From contig CP170191.1 of assembly GCA_042434945.1 (NCBI GenBank), positions 1,488,001 to 1,552,000 on the forward strand: a stretch of 64,000 nucleotides of DNA, written 5' to 3'. Shown one piece after another: positions 1 to 9,437 of this stretch. The number at the start of each line of letters is the position of its first letter. Position 1 is the stretch's first letter. Source of the DNA: Escherichia hormaechei_A. GTDB lineage: Bacteria > Pseudomonadota > Gammaproteobacteria > Enterobacterales > Enterobacteriaceae. A model generated the notes under the pieces. It did no database searches. It had not been told where the DNA came from and worked only from the letters and a program-made list of their open reading frames with translations. Made by a program: the position numbers and the translations under genes.

Positions 1-100
1 TTTTGGAAACCCCCATAAACGGACAGAGACCGAGAAACTTGACCAGTACAAAGTTATTGACCAGTACAGTTCCGACAAACAGTAACAGGTAGTCAGTCAT
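1..100 (-). CDS. rsxA: RsxA, electron transport complex subunit (5' part only)
   Basis: The minus-strand reading frame starts at ATG 98-100 with [16 protein letters not shown] and runs off the left edge of the window, so only 33 codons are present. The sequence matches the N-terminus of RsxA, an inner-membrane subunit of the Rsx/Rnf electron transport complex that keeps SoxR reduced. The first transmembrane segment is visible. Its position next to ydgK is the same as in E. coli. Confidence 0.9.
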
Positions 101-113
101 TTTTCGGCCTGAA

Positions 114-154
114 ATAAAAAAGCCGCCTATTATCCGTTAATCCAGAGCAGGCGA
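114..154 (-). terminator. Terminator after ydgK
   Basis: On the minus strand a CGCCT/AGGCG stem with a long loop is followed by GGC and a run of T. It sits 23 bp past the ydgK stop and before rsxA. The long loop makes it a moderate rather than a strong intrinsic terminator. Confidence 0.5.
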
Positions 155-176
155 CAACAGGTTAACTGTAAGGTTA

Positions 177-617
177 TTACGGATTCACAAACGTCGCTTT
201 TACCCGCGACGAGCGTTTGAAATAGGGGACGATCAATGCCGTCGCCAGTAGCGGAAACAGTAACTGGCGAACCGCCAGCGCGTCAGATACTGGCGAGAAA
301 GCGAATGCTTTGACAGCCAGCAGCACGGAGACCAGCAGCCAGATAATGTAATGTTTCGGCACGTTTTTGCGGCGTTTGAAGAAGGCGATAGTCAGCCACA
401 GCGTGTAGTACCACATCGCGATCGCGAAAACGAACGACACAAACCACGTTGCAATATTGAGCGCACTCTGGGACATCAGTGTCTGGATAGCATGAGGCGT
501 AACCAGTGCGGTGGTGTATAGCAACAGCGCCAGCGAAGCGCTTAATAATGCCACCAGCAGCCATGCCAGCGGGGCGATTAACCAGCCCCCAATTCTCTCT
601 CCAGGCAATGCGGTCAT
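177..617 (-). CDS. ydgK: YdgK, DUF2569 inner-membrane protein
   Basis: A 146-aa protein with several hydrophobic segments and a basic KRSSRVKATFVNP C-terminus, closely resembling E. coli YdgK (DUF2569), whose function is unknown. I chose the ATG at 615-617 because GGGAG lies at a good distance upstream; an in-frame ATG at 627-629 would add four residues. It follows cnu on the same strand and ends at a hairpin before rsxA. Confidence 0.88.
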   Translation of the reverse strand: MTALPGERIGGWLIAPLAWLLVALLSASLALLLYTTALVTPHAIQTLMSQSALNIATWFVSFVFAIAMWYYTLWLTIAFFKRRKNVPKHYIIWLLVSVLLAVKAFAFSPVSDALAVRQLLFPLLATALIVPYFKRSSRVKATFVNP

Positions 618-702
618 ACGCTCTCCCATAGTCTGCGCGAAATGTTATACAGAAATTTGCAGGGCGGAGAGTATATAACATTTCACGCCGAAGGCTACTT
701 TC

Positions 703-918
703 TTATACAACGTAACGCCATACGGATTTAGGCACTTCCCCCACATTGAACAGACGACCGCCAGAGACCAGTTCGGCGCGACGATGGTCAGCAGCGCGGT
801 ACATATTGATGATGTCCTGATTATCCGACAGCGTGTAGTTCAGATGGTCAAACAGTTTTTCCAGGCTTTCAAGGGAATTGATCTTGCGAAATTTTAATAA
901 ATAGTCCTGAACTGTCAT
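703..918 (-). CDS. cnu: Cnu (YdgT), Hha-family nucleoid protein
   Basis: A 71-aa protein beginning MTVQDYLLKFRKI and ending PKSVWRYVV, with the same length and near-identical sequence to E. coli Cnu/YdgT. Hha-family proteins have no DNA-binding domain of their own. They bind H-NS and StpA and modulate silencing of horizontally acquired DNA; Cnu was also reported to bind oriC. The conserved AADHRRAEL helix is intact. It lies between ydgK and blr as in E. coli. Confidence 0.95.
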   Translation of the reverse strand: MTVQDYLLKFRKINSLESLEKLFDHLNYTLSDNQDIINMYRAADHRRAELVSGGRLFNVGEVPKSVWRYVV

Positions 919-1147
919 GTTAATAAGTTTCCATATAAAAGGGTAATACCCATAAAGGTAATGCGTTCGAATAATAAACGGATTAATAAAGACGTAAACT
1001 GTCCACTCGGGTAACGCGACGAAATTAGGAGTTTTCTTTGCGAAGATTCAGGCATCAGCAGATGCCTGGAAGAGAAGGGTAACCCCGTTCATTACGGCTG
1101 GCAATACGTTCCATGACGTAATGTGTCACGCTTTATGACGACACGGC

Positions 1148-1285
1148 TTACTTTTGTTGTGCGACAGTCACAGGCTCCGGCGGCTGGTAGTTATCGATAT
1201 GGCTGGCAATGCCGAGCAACACGACTGAAACCCCAAGGACAATCCATCCCGCTAATTCAATGATTCGATTAATTATTGACGACAT
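1148..1285 (-). CDS. blr: Blr (DivS), small divisome membrane protein
   Basis: A 45-aa peptide with one transmembrane segment (about residues 10-28) followed by SHIDNYQPPE, the hallmark of E. coli Blr, an inner-membrane peptide that associates with the divisome and affects beta-lactam susceptibility. It starts at ATG 1283-1285, four residues upstream of the position equivalent to the E. coli start; the C-terminal tail differs slightly. Synteny (cnu-blr-ydgJ) supports the call. Confidence 0.88.
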   Translation of the reverse strand: MSSIINRIIELAGWIVLGVSVVLLGIASHIDNYQPPEPVTVAQQK

Positions 1286-1512
1286 AATTTGTGTTTGTAA
1301 TTTATCCATAAATACAGATTACAAATGTTACAGCGCCCTTTTCGCCAGAGCAAGCGCTTTGGGAACGATTCCCCGAACCCATATACACACTTTAATGCGA
1401 GGTAACAAAAAACGCTGTCGCGAGATGCTATTTTAACTCACAGGGCACATTATTAATGTGTGCGTTAAGCACAAGGCCAGTGATAAATAAGCGCACAGCG
1501 AGGGGGCAAACG

Positions 1513-2553
1513 ATGAGTGAAAACATCCGCGTCGGTCTTATTGGCTACGGGTACGCAAGCAAAACCTTTCATGCACCGCTGGTTGCCGGCACGCCGGGAA
1601 TGGAACTGGCGGCTATCACAAGCAGCGATGAGACTAAGGTCCGCGCCGACTGGCCAGCCGTGCCGGTGGTAACGGAGCCTAAGCATCTGTTTAACGATCC
1701 TAATATTGACCTTATTATCATTCCAACTCCTAACGACACTCATTTCCCCCTGGCGAAAGCGGCGCTGGAGGCAGGGAAACATGTTGTTGTCGATAAGCCC
1801 TTCACCGTGACGTTGTCACAGGCGCGCGAGCTGGATGCGCTGGCGCGTAGTCTGGGTCGGTTATTATCGGTCTTTCACAATCGGCGCTGGGACAGCGATT
1901 TCCTGACGGTTAAGGCGCTGATAAACGAAGGCACGCTCGGCGAAATTGCCTTTTTTGAGTCGCACTTCGATCGTTATCGTCCGCAGGTGCGAGATCGCTG
2001 GCGCGAGCAGGCGGGACCGGGTAGCGGCATCTGGTATGACTTAGCGCCGCATCTTCTCGATCAGGCCGTTCATCTGTTTGGTTTGCCCGTGAGCATGACG
2101 GTCGATTTAGCGCAGCTCAGGCCGGGGGCGCAGACCACCGACTATTTCCATGCCATTTTGAGTTATCCGCAGCGGCGCATTGTGCTGCACGGGACAATGC
2201 TTGCGGCGGCGGAATCGGCCCGCTATATCATTCACGGGGCGCGCGGCAGTTATGTGAAATATGGCCTCGATCCACAGGAAGAACGTCTGAAAAATGGCGA
2301 GCGTCTACCGCAGGAAGACTGGGGCTACGATATGCGTGATGGCGTACTTACCCGCGTGGAAGGTGAGGAACGTGTCGAAGAAACGCTGTTGACGGTGCCT
2401 GGGAATTATCCGGCTTACTATGCGGCTATTCGTGATGCGTTAAATGGCGATGGTGAAAATCCGGTTCCGGCAAGCCAGGCAATCCAGGTAATGGAGTTGA
2501 TTGAGCTGGGCATCGAATCCGCCAAACATCGCGCGACTTTGTGCCTTGCATGA
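1513..2553 (+). CDS. ydgJ: YdgJ, putative NAD(P)-dependent oxidoreductase
   Basis: A 346-aa protein, equal in length to E. coli YdgJ. It has an N-terminal Rossmann motif (GLIGYGYASKTFHAPL, residues 7-22), the VVVDKPFTVT segment typical of the Gfo/Idh/MocA family, and a C-terminal alpha/beta domain. The substrate is unknown. The chosen ATG follows GAGGGGGC by a normal distance. The gene is convergent with add and they share a bidirectional terminator. Confidence 0.93.
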   Translation: MSENIRVGLIGYGYASKTFHAPLVAGTPGMELAAITSSDETKVRADWPAVPVVTEPKHLFNDPNIDLIIIPTPNDTHFPLAKAALEAGKHVVVDKPFTVTLSQARELDALARSLGRLLSVFHNRRWDSDFLTVKALINEGTLGEIAFFESHFDRYRPQVRDRWREQAGPGSGIWYDLAPHLLDQAVHLFGLPVSMTVDLAQLRPGAQTTDYFHAILSYPQRRIVLHGTMLAAAESARYIIHGARGSYVKYGLDPQEERLKNGERLPQEDWGYDMRDGVLTRVEGEERVEETLLTVPGNYPAYYAAIRDALNGDGENPVPASQAIQVMELIELGIESAKHRATLCLA

Positions 2554-2585
2554 AAAATGGATGGTGCATTTGCACCATCCATTTT
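2554..2585. terminator. Bidirectional terminator between ydgJ and add
   Basis: A 15-bp perfect inverted repeat (arms 2554-2568 and 2571-2585) with A-tract and T-tract ends lies immediately after the ydgJ stop and abuts the add stop. It can terminate both convergent genes. Confidence 0.85.
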
Positions 2586-2586
2586 G

Positions 2587-3588
2587 TTACTTCGCGGCGA
2601 CTTTTTCTCGCAGTGCGCGTTTTTCCTCAGCGCTGAGGAAAGCCATTTCCAGACCATTAATCTGTGCCTGGCGGATTTGCTCGCGGGATAACCCAGCAGC
2701 TGGCGCGGCAACGGTATATTCGTGAATGATATCCACTCCCTGTACGCCGGGATCGTCAGTGTTAATGCTGGCACGAATGCCATGCTCAAGGAACGTTTTC
2801 AGCGGATGTGCAGCCAGCTCTGCTACGGTGCTGGTCTGAATATTGGAGGTCAGACAGGATTCAATACCAATTTGTTGCTCGGCGAGAAAATCCATCAGCG
2901 CCCGATCTTCAATGGCTTTTACGCCATGTCCAATACGCTCCGCACCCAGTTCACGAATCGCCTGCCAGATGCTTTCCGGCCCGGCAGCTTCGCCTGCATG
3001 GACGGTAATATGCCAGCCCGCATCACGCGCGCGGTTGAAGTGAGAAAGGAACAGACTTCCCGGGAAACCAAGTTCATCACCGGCTAAATCAAGTGCGGTA
3101 ATCTGGTCACGGTGGGCTAAAAAGGCCTCCAGCTCTTGCTGACAGGCGGCTTCGCCGAAGGTCCGGCTCATAATGCCGATAAGCTTCGCCTGCACACCAA
3201 AGGTGCGGCAACCTTCACGTACGCCATCGATCACCGCTTCGACAACACCCGCTACAGGCAGCTGATGTGCCATTGCCATGTAGCCTGGTGAAAAACGCAG
3301 CTCGACATAGTGCAGGCCGTGACGGGCTGCATCTTCAATGTTTTCAAATGCCACGCGGCGACAGGCATCAAGAGAGGCGAGAACTTTAACGCCCCAGTCA
3401 AGTTTGGTCAGAAAGCTCACCAGATCGGGTTCGTTGGCAATGACCTGAACGTGGGGAATCAGTGTTTCCAGGGATTGTGCAGGAAGCGAGATATTATACT
3501 GGCGGCCAAGTTCAAGAATGGTCTGGGGACGAATGTTGCCATCAAGGTGGCGATGGATATCAGTTAATGGCAGGGTGGTATCAATCAT
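2587..3588 (-). CDS. add: Adenosine deaminase
   Basis: A 333-aa metal-dependent hydrolase that deaminates adenosine and deoxyadenosine to (deoxy)inosine in purine salvage. Zinc ligands H12 and H14 lie in DIHRHLDGN; further signatures are HAGEAAGPE in mid-protein and SINTDDPG near the C-terminus. Length matches E. coli Add. The gene follows malY on the same strand, with a 99-bp gap that could hold its own promoter. Confidence 0.96.
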
Positions 3589-3687
3589 GGTCGCACTCTT
3601 TTCTGGATATAAAAGTGCGCACCATTATAAAAACAAAGCAGGGTAAAAAGCTATTTGCGCAAGGGAATATTCCGTTGCGCAAATGAT

Positions 3688-4860
3688 TTACAGCAGAGTG
3701 TTGATGCCAGCGATAAGGCGTTGAACGCCCTGTTCAAGCTTACTACGCGGACAGCCAGCGTTCAGACGCACATAGCCTTTACCTTCATCCCCATAGGTAT
3801 ATCCCGGCATGATGGCCACTTTTTGCTGATCAATCAGCACGTTTTGCAGCGTATTGTCATCAATGCCAAGCGGGCTGAGATCGATCCATGCCAGATAGGT
3901 GGCCTCGGGCGGTTGCCAGTTGAGTGTCGGAAATGCAGTATTCAGTTCGTCAGCAATGTAGCGCAGGTTTTCTTCGAGATAGGTCCGCAGCGCGTCCAGC
4001 CAGGGTTCTCCCTGTCGGTAGGCAGCAATGTGCGCGGTCAGCGCCAGCACGGAAGGGGAAGAGAGTCCGTCCCGACCTTTTAATGCATTCAGATAGGCGT
4101 TACGGCTGGCGTCATCGGCGATAAGCCCCCAGGCACCCGTCAGCGCCGGAATGTTGAAGCTTTTGGAACCCGAGGTCAGCAGCGCCCATTTACCGCGCGC
4201 AACCTCATTCCACGGGGTATGACGATGCGTGCCCCATACCATGTCCATATGAATTTCGTCGCTGATCACCGCTACGTCATAACGTTCACACAGGGCCGCC
4301 ATTGTGGTCAGCTCTTCCCGCGTCCAGACTTTGCCGGTCGGGTTTTGCGGGCTACACAGCAGCAGCACCTTGTTTTCCGGTTTTGACAGCGCTGCTTCCA
4401 GCGCGGCCATATTGCCCTCCCAGCCATGCGCTGTTTTCTGCATCGGCACGGAAACAACGGTACGCTGGTTGCCGTCGATGGCTTTATAAAAGGCATCGTA
4501 AGCCGGGGTATGGACCACCACGCCGTCGCCAGGCGAGGACCAGAGGCGGATCAGCTCCGAGACCATATAAATGACCGACGGCCCATACACCACGGTTTCG
4601 GTATCAATCTGACTGTTAAAGCGTTGCCGGAACCAGTGCGCCACGGCGGCCAGAAATTCGTCATTTTTCCAGCGACTGTAGCCAAACACCCCGTGGTTTA
4701 TTCGCTGGTGCAGCGCATCGGTAATGCAGGGGGCGGTGGCGAAATCCATATCAGAGATGGTGAAGGGCAGCAGGTCGGCAGCGCCAAAACGGTCAGCGAC
4801 ATAATCCCACTGGGTACACCAGGTGCCGTGTCGATCCACGACGGTTGAAAAATCAAACAT
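3688..4860 (-). CDS. malY: MalY, PLP-dependent cystathionine beta-lyase and MalT antagonist
   Basis: A 390-aa class I/II aminotransferase-fold enzyme. The PLP lysine is K233 in TSGSKSFN, and the SPQNPTGKVW and ISDEIHMD motifs are intact. E. coli MalY cleaves cystathionine and separately binds and represses MalT, the maltose regulon activator. It is the second gene of the malXY operon, 49 bp after malX with a GC-rich hairpin in the gap. Confidence 0.95.
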   Translation of the reverse strand: MFDFSTVVDRHGTWCTQWDYVADRFGAADLLPFTISDMDFATAPCITDALHQRINHGVFGYSRWKNDEFLAAVAHWFRQRFNSQIDTETVVYGPSVIYMVSELIRLWSSPGDGVVVHTPAYDAFYKAIDGNQRTVVSVPMQKTAHGWEGNMAALEAALSKPENKVLLLCSPQNPTGKVWTREELTTMAALCERYDVAVISDEIHMDMVWGTHRHTPWNEVARGKWALLTSGSKSFNIPALTGAWGLIADDASRNAYLNALKGRDGLSSPSVLALTAHIAAYRQGEPWLDALRTYLEENLRYIADELNTAFPTLNWQPPEATYLAWIDLSPLGIDDNTLQNVLIDQQKVAIMPGYTYGDEGKGYVRLNAGCPRSKLEQGVQRLIAGINTLL

Positions 4861-4882
4861 GACGGTGCTCCGTAAAGTAAAA

Positions 4883-4901
4883 CCCCCTCATGACGAGGGG
4901 G
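4883..4901. promoter_or_regulatory. Intercistronic hairpin between malX and malY
   Basis: CCCCCTC and GAGGGGG arms with a 5-nt loop lie between the malX stop and the malY start. There is no long T-tract on the minus side, so it is more likely an mRNA-stabilising or attenuating hairpin than a full terminator. Confidence 0.5.
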
Positions 4902-4909
4902 GCGAGGCA

Positions 4910-6502
4910 TCAGGCTTCGACGGTTCGCATCAGGGTTGCCAGCTCATCCTTCACTGACTGTACCTGCGGGCCAATGACGACCTGCAAATTGTGTTGGTTT
5001 AACTGTACCACGCCGATAGCCCGGTTAGCTTTAAGTGCGTTGGTATCCACTTTGGACATGTCCGCCACCGACAAACGCAGGCGGGTGATGCAGTTATCCA
5101 GAGAGGTAATGTTATCCGCACCGCCCAGCGCCGCCAGAATAGCCGGCGTGTTATATCCGGATTTCCCAATGGTGCCGGCTACCGCCTGTTCAACGCTGGT
5201 GGCCGTATCGGTATCGCGGCCAGGCGTTTTCAGGTTAAAGCGGGTGATGGCGAAGCGGAAGATCCCGTAGTAAACCGCGAACCAGATGGCGGCCACAACC
5301 GGCACCAGATACCATTTGGTGGACAGACCGTGCAGGATACCGAAGACCACGAAGTCAATCACGTTACCGTCGGTGTTACCGATGGTCACACCGAGCACAG
5401 CCATCACGGTAAAGCCCAGGCCCGTCAGTACGGCGTGGATGAGGTACAGTACCGGCGCTACGAACAGGAACAGGAACTCGATAGGTTCTGTCGTACCGCC
5501 CACCACGCAGGCAATAACGCCGGAGATCAGCAGACCTTTAATTTTATGACGATTTTCCGGACGGGCACAGTGGTACATCGCCAGCGCTGCGCCCGGCAGG
5601 CCGCCGAGGAAGGCAGGCATTTTACCCTGAGAGAGGAAACGCGTCGCACTTTCAGAGAAGCCGTGAGTGGTCGGGCAGCTCAGCTGGGCCTGGAAGATGG
5701 TCAGCGCACCGCTAACGGAATGACCGCAAACATCCATGGTACCGCCGGCTTCGGTAAAGCGGATCAGGGCAACCAGGATGTGCTGTAAACCAAATGGCAG
5801 CAGCAGACGTTCACCCGTACCGAAAATCATCGGGCCGAAATCACCCGCGCCATTGATAATGCGGCCGATACCGGTGATCCCCATGGCAAAAATCGGCCAA
5901 ATCAGAGGGATGATCAGACCAAACAGACCCATCACAACCAGCGTAATGATTGGCACAAAGCGGGTCCCGCCGAAGAAGGCCAGCGCATCGGGCAGGCGGA
6001 TGTTGTGGAAGCGCTCGTGCAGCATCCAGATAATCACCCCCGCGATCACGGCTCCAAGGATCCCGGTATCGATGGACTGAATACCAATCACGCTCTGAAT
6101 GTTATTGGCTTTCAGTACCGCCGCGTCGGTCGTGGGCAGGATCCCTTTGGCAGTCAGCCAGAAGTTAACCGCAAGGTTCATGACCGCATAGCCAACGAAG
6201 CCCGCAAACGCCGCCACGCCTTTATTTTCGCGCGCCAGACCCAGAGGAATGGCGATACAGAACATTACCGGCAGGAAGCTAAAGGCAAAAGAGCCGACCT
6301 TGCTCATCCAGATGAAGATCGCCTGAAGTACCGGATTTCCGAGGAAAGGGATCAGGGTAATGACGTCGTGGCTGCTTAACGAGCTGCCGATCCCCAGCAT
6401 GATCCCGCAAAAAGAGAGAAGCGCCACGGGCAGCATAAAGGTTTTACCCAGTTGCTGGAAAAACTCCCACAGCGATATTTTTTGTGCTGCTTTCGTCGTC
6501 AT
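4910..6502 (-). CDS. malX: MalX, PTS EIIBC component, glucose/maltose type
   Basis: A 530-aa PTS permease of the glucose superfamily, same length as E. coli MalX. The EIIC domain (about residues 1-430) has about ten hydrophobic segments and the signature GTTEPIEFLFLF. The EIIB domain is C-terminal, with the phosphorylated cysteine C471 in LDNCITRLRL. It imports and phosphorylates sugars of the glucose/maltose class; the true substrate is not settled. It is transcribed divergently from malI and is expected to be MalI-repressed. Confidence 0.95.
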   Translation of the reverse strand: MTTKAAQKISLWEFFQQLGKTFMLPVALLSFCGIMLGIGSSLSSHDVITLIPFLGNPVLQAIFIWMSKVGSFAFSFLPVMFCIAIPLGLARENKGVAAFAGFVGYAVMNLAVNFWLTAKGILPTTDAAVLKANNIQSVIGIQSIDTGILGAVIAGVIIWMLHERFHNIRLPDALAFFGGTRFVPIITLVVMGLFGLIIPLIWPIFAMGITGIGRIINGAGDFGPMIFGTGERLLLPFGLQHILVALIRFTEAGGTMDVCGHSVSGALTIFQAQLSCPTTHGFSESATRFLSQGKMPAFLGGLPGAALAMYHCARPENRHKIKGLLISGVIACVVGGTTEPIEFLFLFVAPVLYLIHAVLTGLGFTVMAVLGVTIGNTDGNVIDFVVFGILHGLSTKWYLVPVVAAIWFAVYYGIFRFAITRFNLKTPGRDTDTATSVEQAVAGTIGKSGYNTPAILAALGGADNITSLDNCITRLRLSVADMSKVDTNALKANRAIGVVQLNQHNLQVVIGPQVQSVKDELATLMRTVEA

Positions 6503-6556
6503 AAAACGACTCCTTAAATGGTAGAAAGAGATTTAACGACCTCGATGGGGCGAGAA

Positions 6557-6572
6557 GATAAAACGTTTTATC
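6557..6572. promoter_or_regulatory. MalI operator (malX side)
   Basis: A perfect 16-bp palindrome, GATAAAACGTTTTATC, 55 bp upstream of malX. It matches the LacI/GalR-family operator bound by MalI in E. coli. Confidence 0.88.
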
Positions 6573-6578
6573 AAACTT

Positions 6579-6600
6579 TAGTGCGCGCTAAATCACATTC
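6579..6600. promoter_or_regulatory. Putative CRP site in the malX-malI region
   Basis: The right half-site TCACA is perfect and the left half (TGCGC) matches 3 of 5 positions of TGTGA, in the standard 22-bp spacing. It lies between the two MalI operators. E. coli malI and malX promoters are CRP-activated, which supports the call. Confidence 0.5.
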
Positions 6601-6635
6601 TCGGGCTTTTACTGGTAGTATAAAGATAACGTATT

Positions 6636-6651
6636 GATAAAACGTTTTAGC
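6636..6651. promoter_or_regulatory. MalI operator (malI side)
   Basis: GATAAAACGTTTTAGC, one mismatch from the perfect MalI palindrome, lies 31-46 bp upstream of the malI start. It fits autorepression of malI. Confidence 0.82.
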
Positions 6652-6681
6652 GATCTCATTATCAAGGAGTCACGCCACCAC

Positions 6682-7710
6682 ATGGCTGTAGCGAAAAAGA
6701 TCACCATCAACGATGTCGCGCTGGCGGCGGGGGTTTCCGTCAGCACCGTTTCGCTGGTATTGAGCGGGAAGGGGCGCATCTCTCCTGCAACGGGTCAGCG
6801 CGTTAACGAGGCCGTTGAGCAGTTAGGCTTTGTGCGTAATCGCCAGGCGTCGGCGCTGCGCGGTGGGCAAAGCGGGGTGATAGGGCTGATCGTTCGCGAC
6901 CTCACGTCGCCGTTTTATGCAGAACTGACCGCCGGGCTTACCGAGGCGCTTGAAGCGCAGGGGCGAATGGTTTTCCTGCTCCACGGTGGGCGCGAACCGG
7001 AGCAGCTGCTCTCCAGGCTGGATATGCTGCTGACGCAAGGGGTGGATGGGGTGATCGTGGCCGGCGCGTCCGGCGTGGGCAGTGAATTGTGTGAGCGCGC
7101 GGCGCAGAAAGGCGTACCGCTGGTGTTTGCCTCGCGCGCCAGCTATCTCGACGAAGCCGATACCCTTCGGCCAGATAACATGCAGGCCGCGCAAATGCTG
7201 ACCGAGCATCTTATTCATCGCGGCCATCAGCGCATCGCCTGGCTCGGCGGTAAAAGCTCGTCCCTGACGCGTGCCGAGCGGGTGGGCGGTTACTGCTCCA
7301 CGCTCATCAAATACGGCCTGCCGTTTCACAGCGAATGGGTGGTGGAGTGTGAATCCAGCCAGAAAAAAGCCGCGGAAGCCATCGGCACGCTGCTTCGCAA
7401 CAGCCCGACGATCAGCGCGGTGATTTGCTATAACGACGTCATTGCGATGGGGGCGTGGTTCGGTTTGATCCGCGCCGGACGCCAGAGCGGTGAGGGCGGG
7501 GTAGAAACGTTTTTCGGCCATCAGGTAGCGCTGGGGGCGTTCGCGGACGTCGGTGAAAATGCGCTGGACGATCTTCCCATCGTCTGGGCGACGACACCGG
7601 CTCGAGAAATGGGGTATACCCTGGCAGACAGGATCATGCAGCGGATCGAGAAGGCGGACGTGCAGGCCGGGCATCAGATTGTGGCGGCGCGGTTAGTGAC
7701 GGTGAAGTAA
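6682..7710 (+). CDS. malI: MalI, LacI/GalR-family repressor of malXY
   Basis: A 342-aa repressor starting MAVAKKITINDVALAAGVS. The HTH and hinge occupy about residues 8-60, followed by a periplasmic-binding-like effector domain. The start at ATG 6682 is favoured over an upstream in-frame ATG because AAGGAGT lies at 6664-6670 and it gives exactly the E. coli length. Two operator copies in the divergent region support repression of malXY and itself. Confidence 0.94.
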   Translation: MAVAKKITINDVALAAGVSVSTVSLVLSGKGRISPATGQRVNEAVEQLGFVRNRQASALRGGQSGVIGLIVRDLTSPFYAELTAGLTEALEAQGRMVFLLHGGREPEQLLSRLDMLLTQGVDGVIVAGASGVGSELCERAAQKGVPLVFASRASYLDEADTLRPDNMQAAQMLTEHLIHRGHQRIAWLGGKSSSLTRAERVGGYCSTLIKYGLPFHSEWVVECESSQKKAAEAIGTLLRNSPTISAVICYNDVIAMGAWFGLIRAGRQSGEGGVETFFGHQVALGAFADVGENALDDLPIVWATTPAREMGYTLADRIMQRIEKADVQAGHQIVAARLVTVK

Positions 7711-7750
7711 ACGCTTTGCTTGCACGGGCCTGCAACGACTCAGGATCGGA

Positions 7751-7778
7751 GGCCGGGTAAGCGTCAGCGCCACCCGGC
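7751..7778. repeat. REP element
   Basis: An imperfect palindrome of the repetitive extragenic palindrome type, GGCCGGGTAAGCGTCAGCGC followed by CACCCGGC. It lies between convergent malI and ydgA, the usual place for such elements. Confidence 0.75.
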
Positions 7779-7781
7779 AAT

Positions 7782-7808
7782 AAAAAACCCCTCATGCGAG
7801 GGGTTTTT
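7782..7808. terminator. Bidirectional terminator between malI and ydgA
   Basis: AAAAAACCCCTC-atgc-GAGGGGTTTTT: a 6-bp GC stem extended by A/T tracts on both sides. It can end both malI (+) and ydgA (-). Confidence 0.88.
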
Positions 7809-7811
7809 CCT

Positions 7812-9338
7812 TTACTGCTGCGGTACTGCCGGCGGCGCTGCCGGTTCAGCCGGTGCCGGAATGCCCAGCGTCGGCATACCAAACATACCGACAAACTCTT
7901 CCAGCGGCATTTTGTCGCCGTTGAGCGTCACCTGGCCATTAGCATATTGCAGGCTGGTGGAAATGGTGTTGTCTTCCACCTTCGTGATACGGAACATCTG
8001 GCCCATCGCCGCCAGGCCTTTCACCTGTTGGTTTGCCAGTTTCCCTGCATCTTCTTCACCATACCCTTCAAGTTTCGCAATCTGCGTCATGAACTCGGTC
8101 GCCATATCCATCGGGATGGTCAGCTTGCTGTCGAGCGATTTCACGCTGCGGTCAACTTCCTGCGCCAGGGTCTGCGGTTCGCCGGTCGCAGCGGCCGGAT
8201 CCTTCAGGAACAGCGACAGGTTGAAGTTGGTTTCGCCTTTGCCGTTTTTCCAGCTCAGTGGCGCAACGGTAATCACCGGCTCGCCCTTCAGCAGGATCGG
8301 CAGGTTATTAAACAGCACCGTCATCGCCTGCTGCTGGTACGCCTGCGGGTTCTGTTGCAGGGCGGCATCGGTCAGCAGAGCCTGGCTCTCTTTACTGTAT
8401 TTCTGACTGAATTCATGCCACGCCTGGCCGTCAATGTTGCCGATTTTCAGAGACAGCTTACCGGTACCCAGATCCTGATTCTGTACTTTCAGGCTTTTCA
8501 GGCTGTAATCCAGCTGGGTGTTGATGCTTTTACCGTCTTTGGAGACGTCAGACTTACCGTCCAGATCCATGCCTTCCAGCACCGCCATCTCTTTGCCTTC
8601 GATCGCAATGGCGATCTTATCGAGGCTCAGTTTCTGGTCGCCGATACGCTCATCAAAATCGGTCATACGGCTATTGCCGCTGGCTTTAAGGTTGTTGAAG
8701 GTAAGCTGAACCTTCTGGTTATATTCATTGACTGAATTCACCAGGCCGCTGGCGGCATCGCCGGTCAGGGAGACATTCTTGCCGTCGCGATCGGCATCAA
8801 GCTGGAAATTACCGCCGCTGAAGGCGACTTTGTCGGTGCCTTGTTCGTAATTCAGGGCTTTCAGGTCGATGTCGGAATGCGTATCTCCGGCATAGCTGAT
8901 GCGGGTATTGATCTCAAACGGCGACTCATTTTTCGCCATATCGAAAATCGGCTTCGTCACCTCGTTATTCACCAGTACGGTTCTGGCGGATGCCATGGAG
9001 GGGATCAGGTTAAACTTTTTCAACTGCGCCAGCGGGAACGGACCGTGGCTGACCACTTCATCCAGCACTACGCTCTGGCCCGGTTTCAGCCAGGCGTTCT
9101 GATTACCCGCAACCGGCTTCACCACCACCTGCATATGGCTGGTAAACACGCCACGCTGGTAGTTCTGGTAGCTCAGCTCCAGACCTGCTTCAGGCGCGCT
9201 GCGCTTAATCTCGCTGTTTGCCTGCGTCATCATCTCTGCCAGACGGCTTTCCAGCTGTTTCCCGGTATACCAGGAAGCACCCGTCCAGATCACGCCTAAA
9301 GCAACAATCACTCCTACCGCTACGACCGATTTTTTCAT
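7812..9338 (-). CDS. ydgA: YdgA, DUF945 family protein
   Basis: A 508-aa protein with an N-terminal signal anchor (MKKSVVAVGVIVALGVIWTG), then a long soluble, probably periplasmic DUF945 region and a proline/alanine-rich C-terminus (PAPAEPAAPPAVPQQ). Homologous to E. coli YdgA, whose biochemical role is not established. Located between malI and manA on the strand of manA, separated from it by a terminator-like hairpin. Confidence 0.92.
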   Translation of the reverse strand: MKKSVVAVGVIVALGVIWTGASWYTGKQLESRLAEMMTQANSEIKRSAPEAGLELSYQNYQRGVFTSHMQVVVKPVAGNQNAWLKPGQSVVLDEVVSHGPFPLAQLKKFNLIPSMASARTVLVNNEVTKPIFDMAKNESPFEINTRISYAGDTHSDIDLKALNYEQGTDKVAFSGGNFQLDADRDGKNVSLTGDAASGLVNSVNEYNQKVQLTFNNLKASGNSRMTDFDERIGDQKLSLDKIAIAIEGKEMAVLEGMDLDGKSDVSKDGKSINTQLDYSLKSLKVQNQDLGTGKLSLKIGNIDGQAWHEFSQKYSKESQALLTDAALQQNPQAYQQQAMTVLFNNLPILLKGEPVITVAPLSWKNGKGETNFNLSLFLKDPAAATGEPQTLAQEVDRSVKSLDSKLTIPMDMATEFMTQIAKLEGYGEEDAGKLANQQVKGLAAMGQMFRITKVEDNTISTSLQYANGQVTLNGDKMPLEEFVGMFGMPTLGIPAPAEPAAPPAVPQQ

Positions 9339-9359
9339 TGCGATTATCCCTAAAATGAA

Positions 9360-9383
9360 ACCAGGCGGTTAAAACCGCCTGGT
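9360..9383 (-). terminator. Terminator of manA
   Basis: An 11-bp perfect stem, ACCAGGCGGTT/AACCGCCTGGT, lies between manA and ydgA. On the minus strand it is followed by TTTCATTTT. Confidence 0.75.
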
Positions 9384-9437
9384 GTTACAACGCCTGTTAC
9401 TAGCTTAGCAAGAGTTGTTAAAAAATTCAGTAAGTCC

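Noticed and set aside
7711..7811. Remnant of uid or hdhA genes between malI and ydgA
   Set aside because: Only a REP element and a terminator are present; no coding relic is visible.
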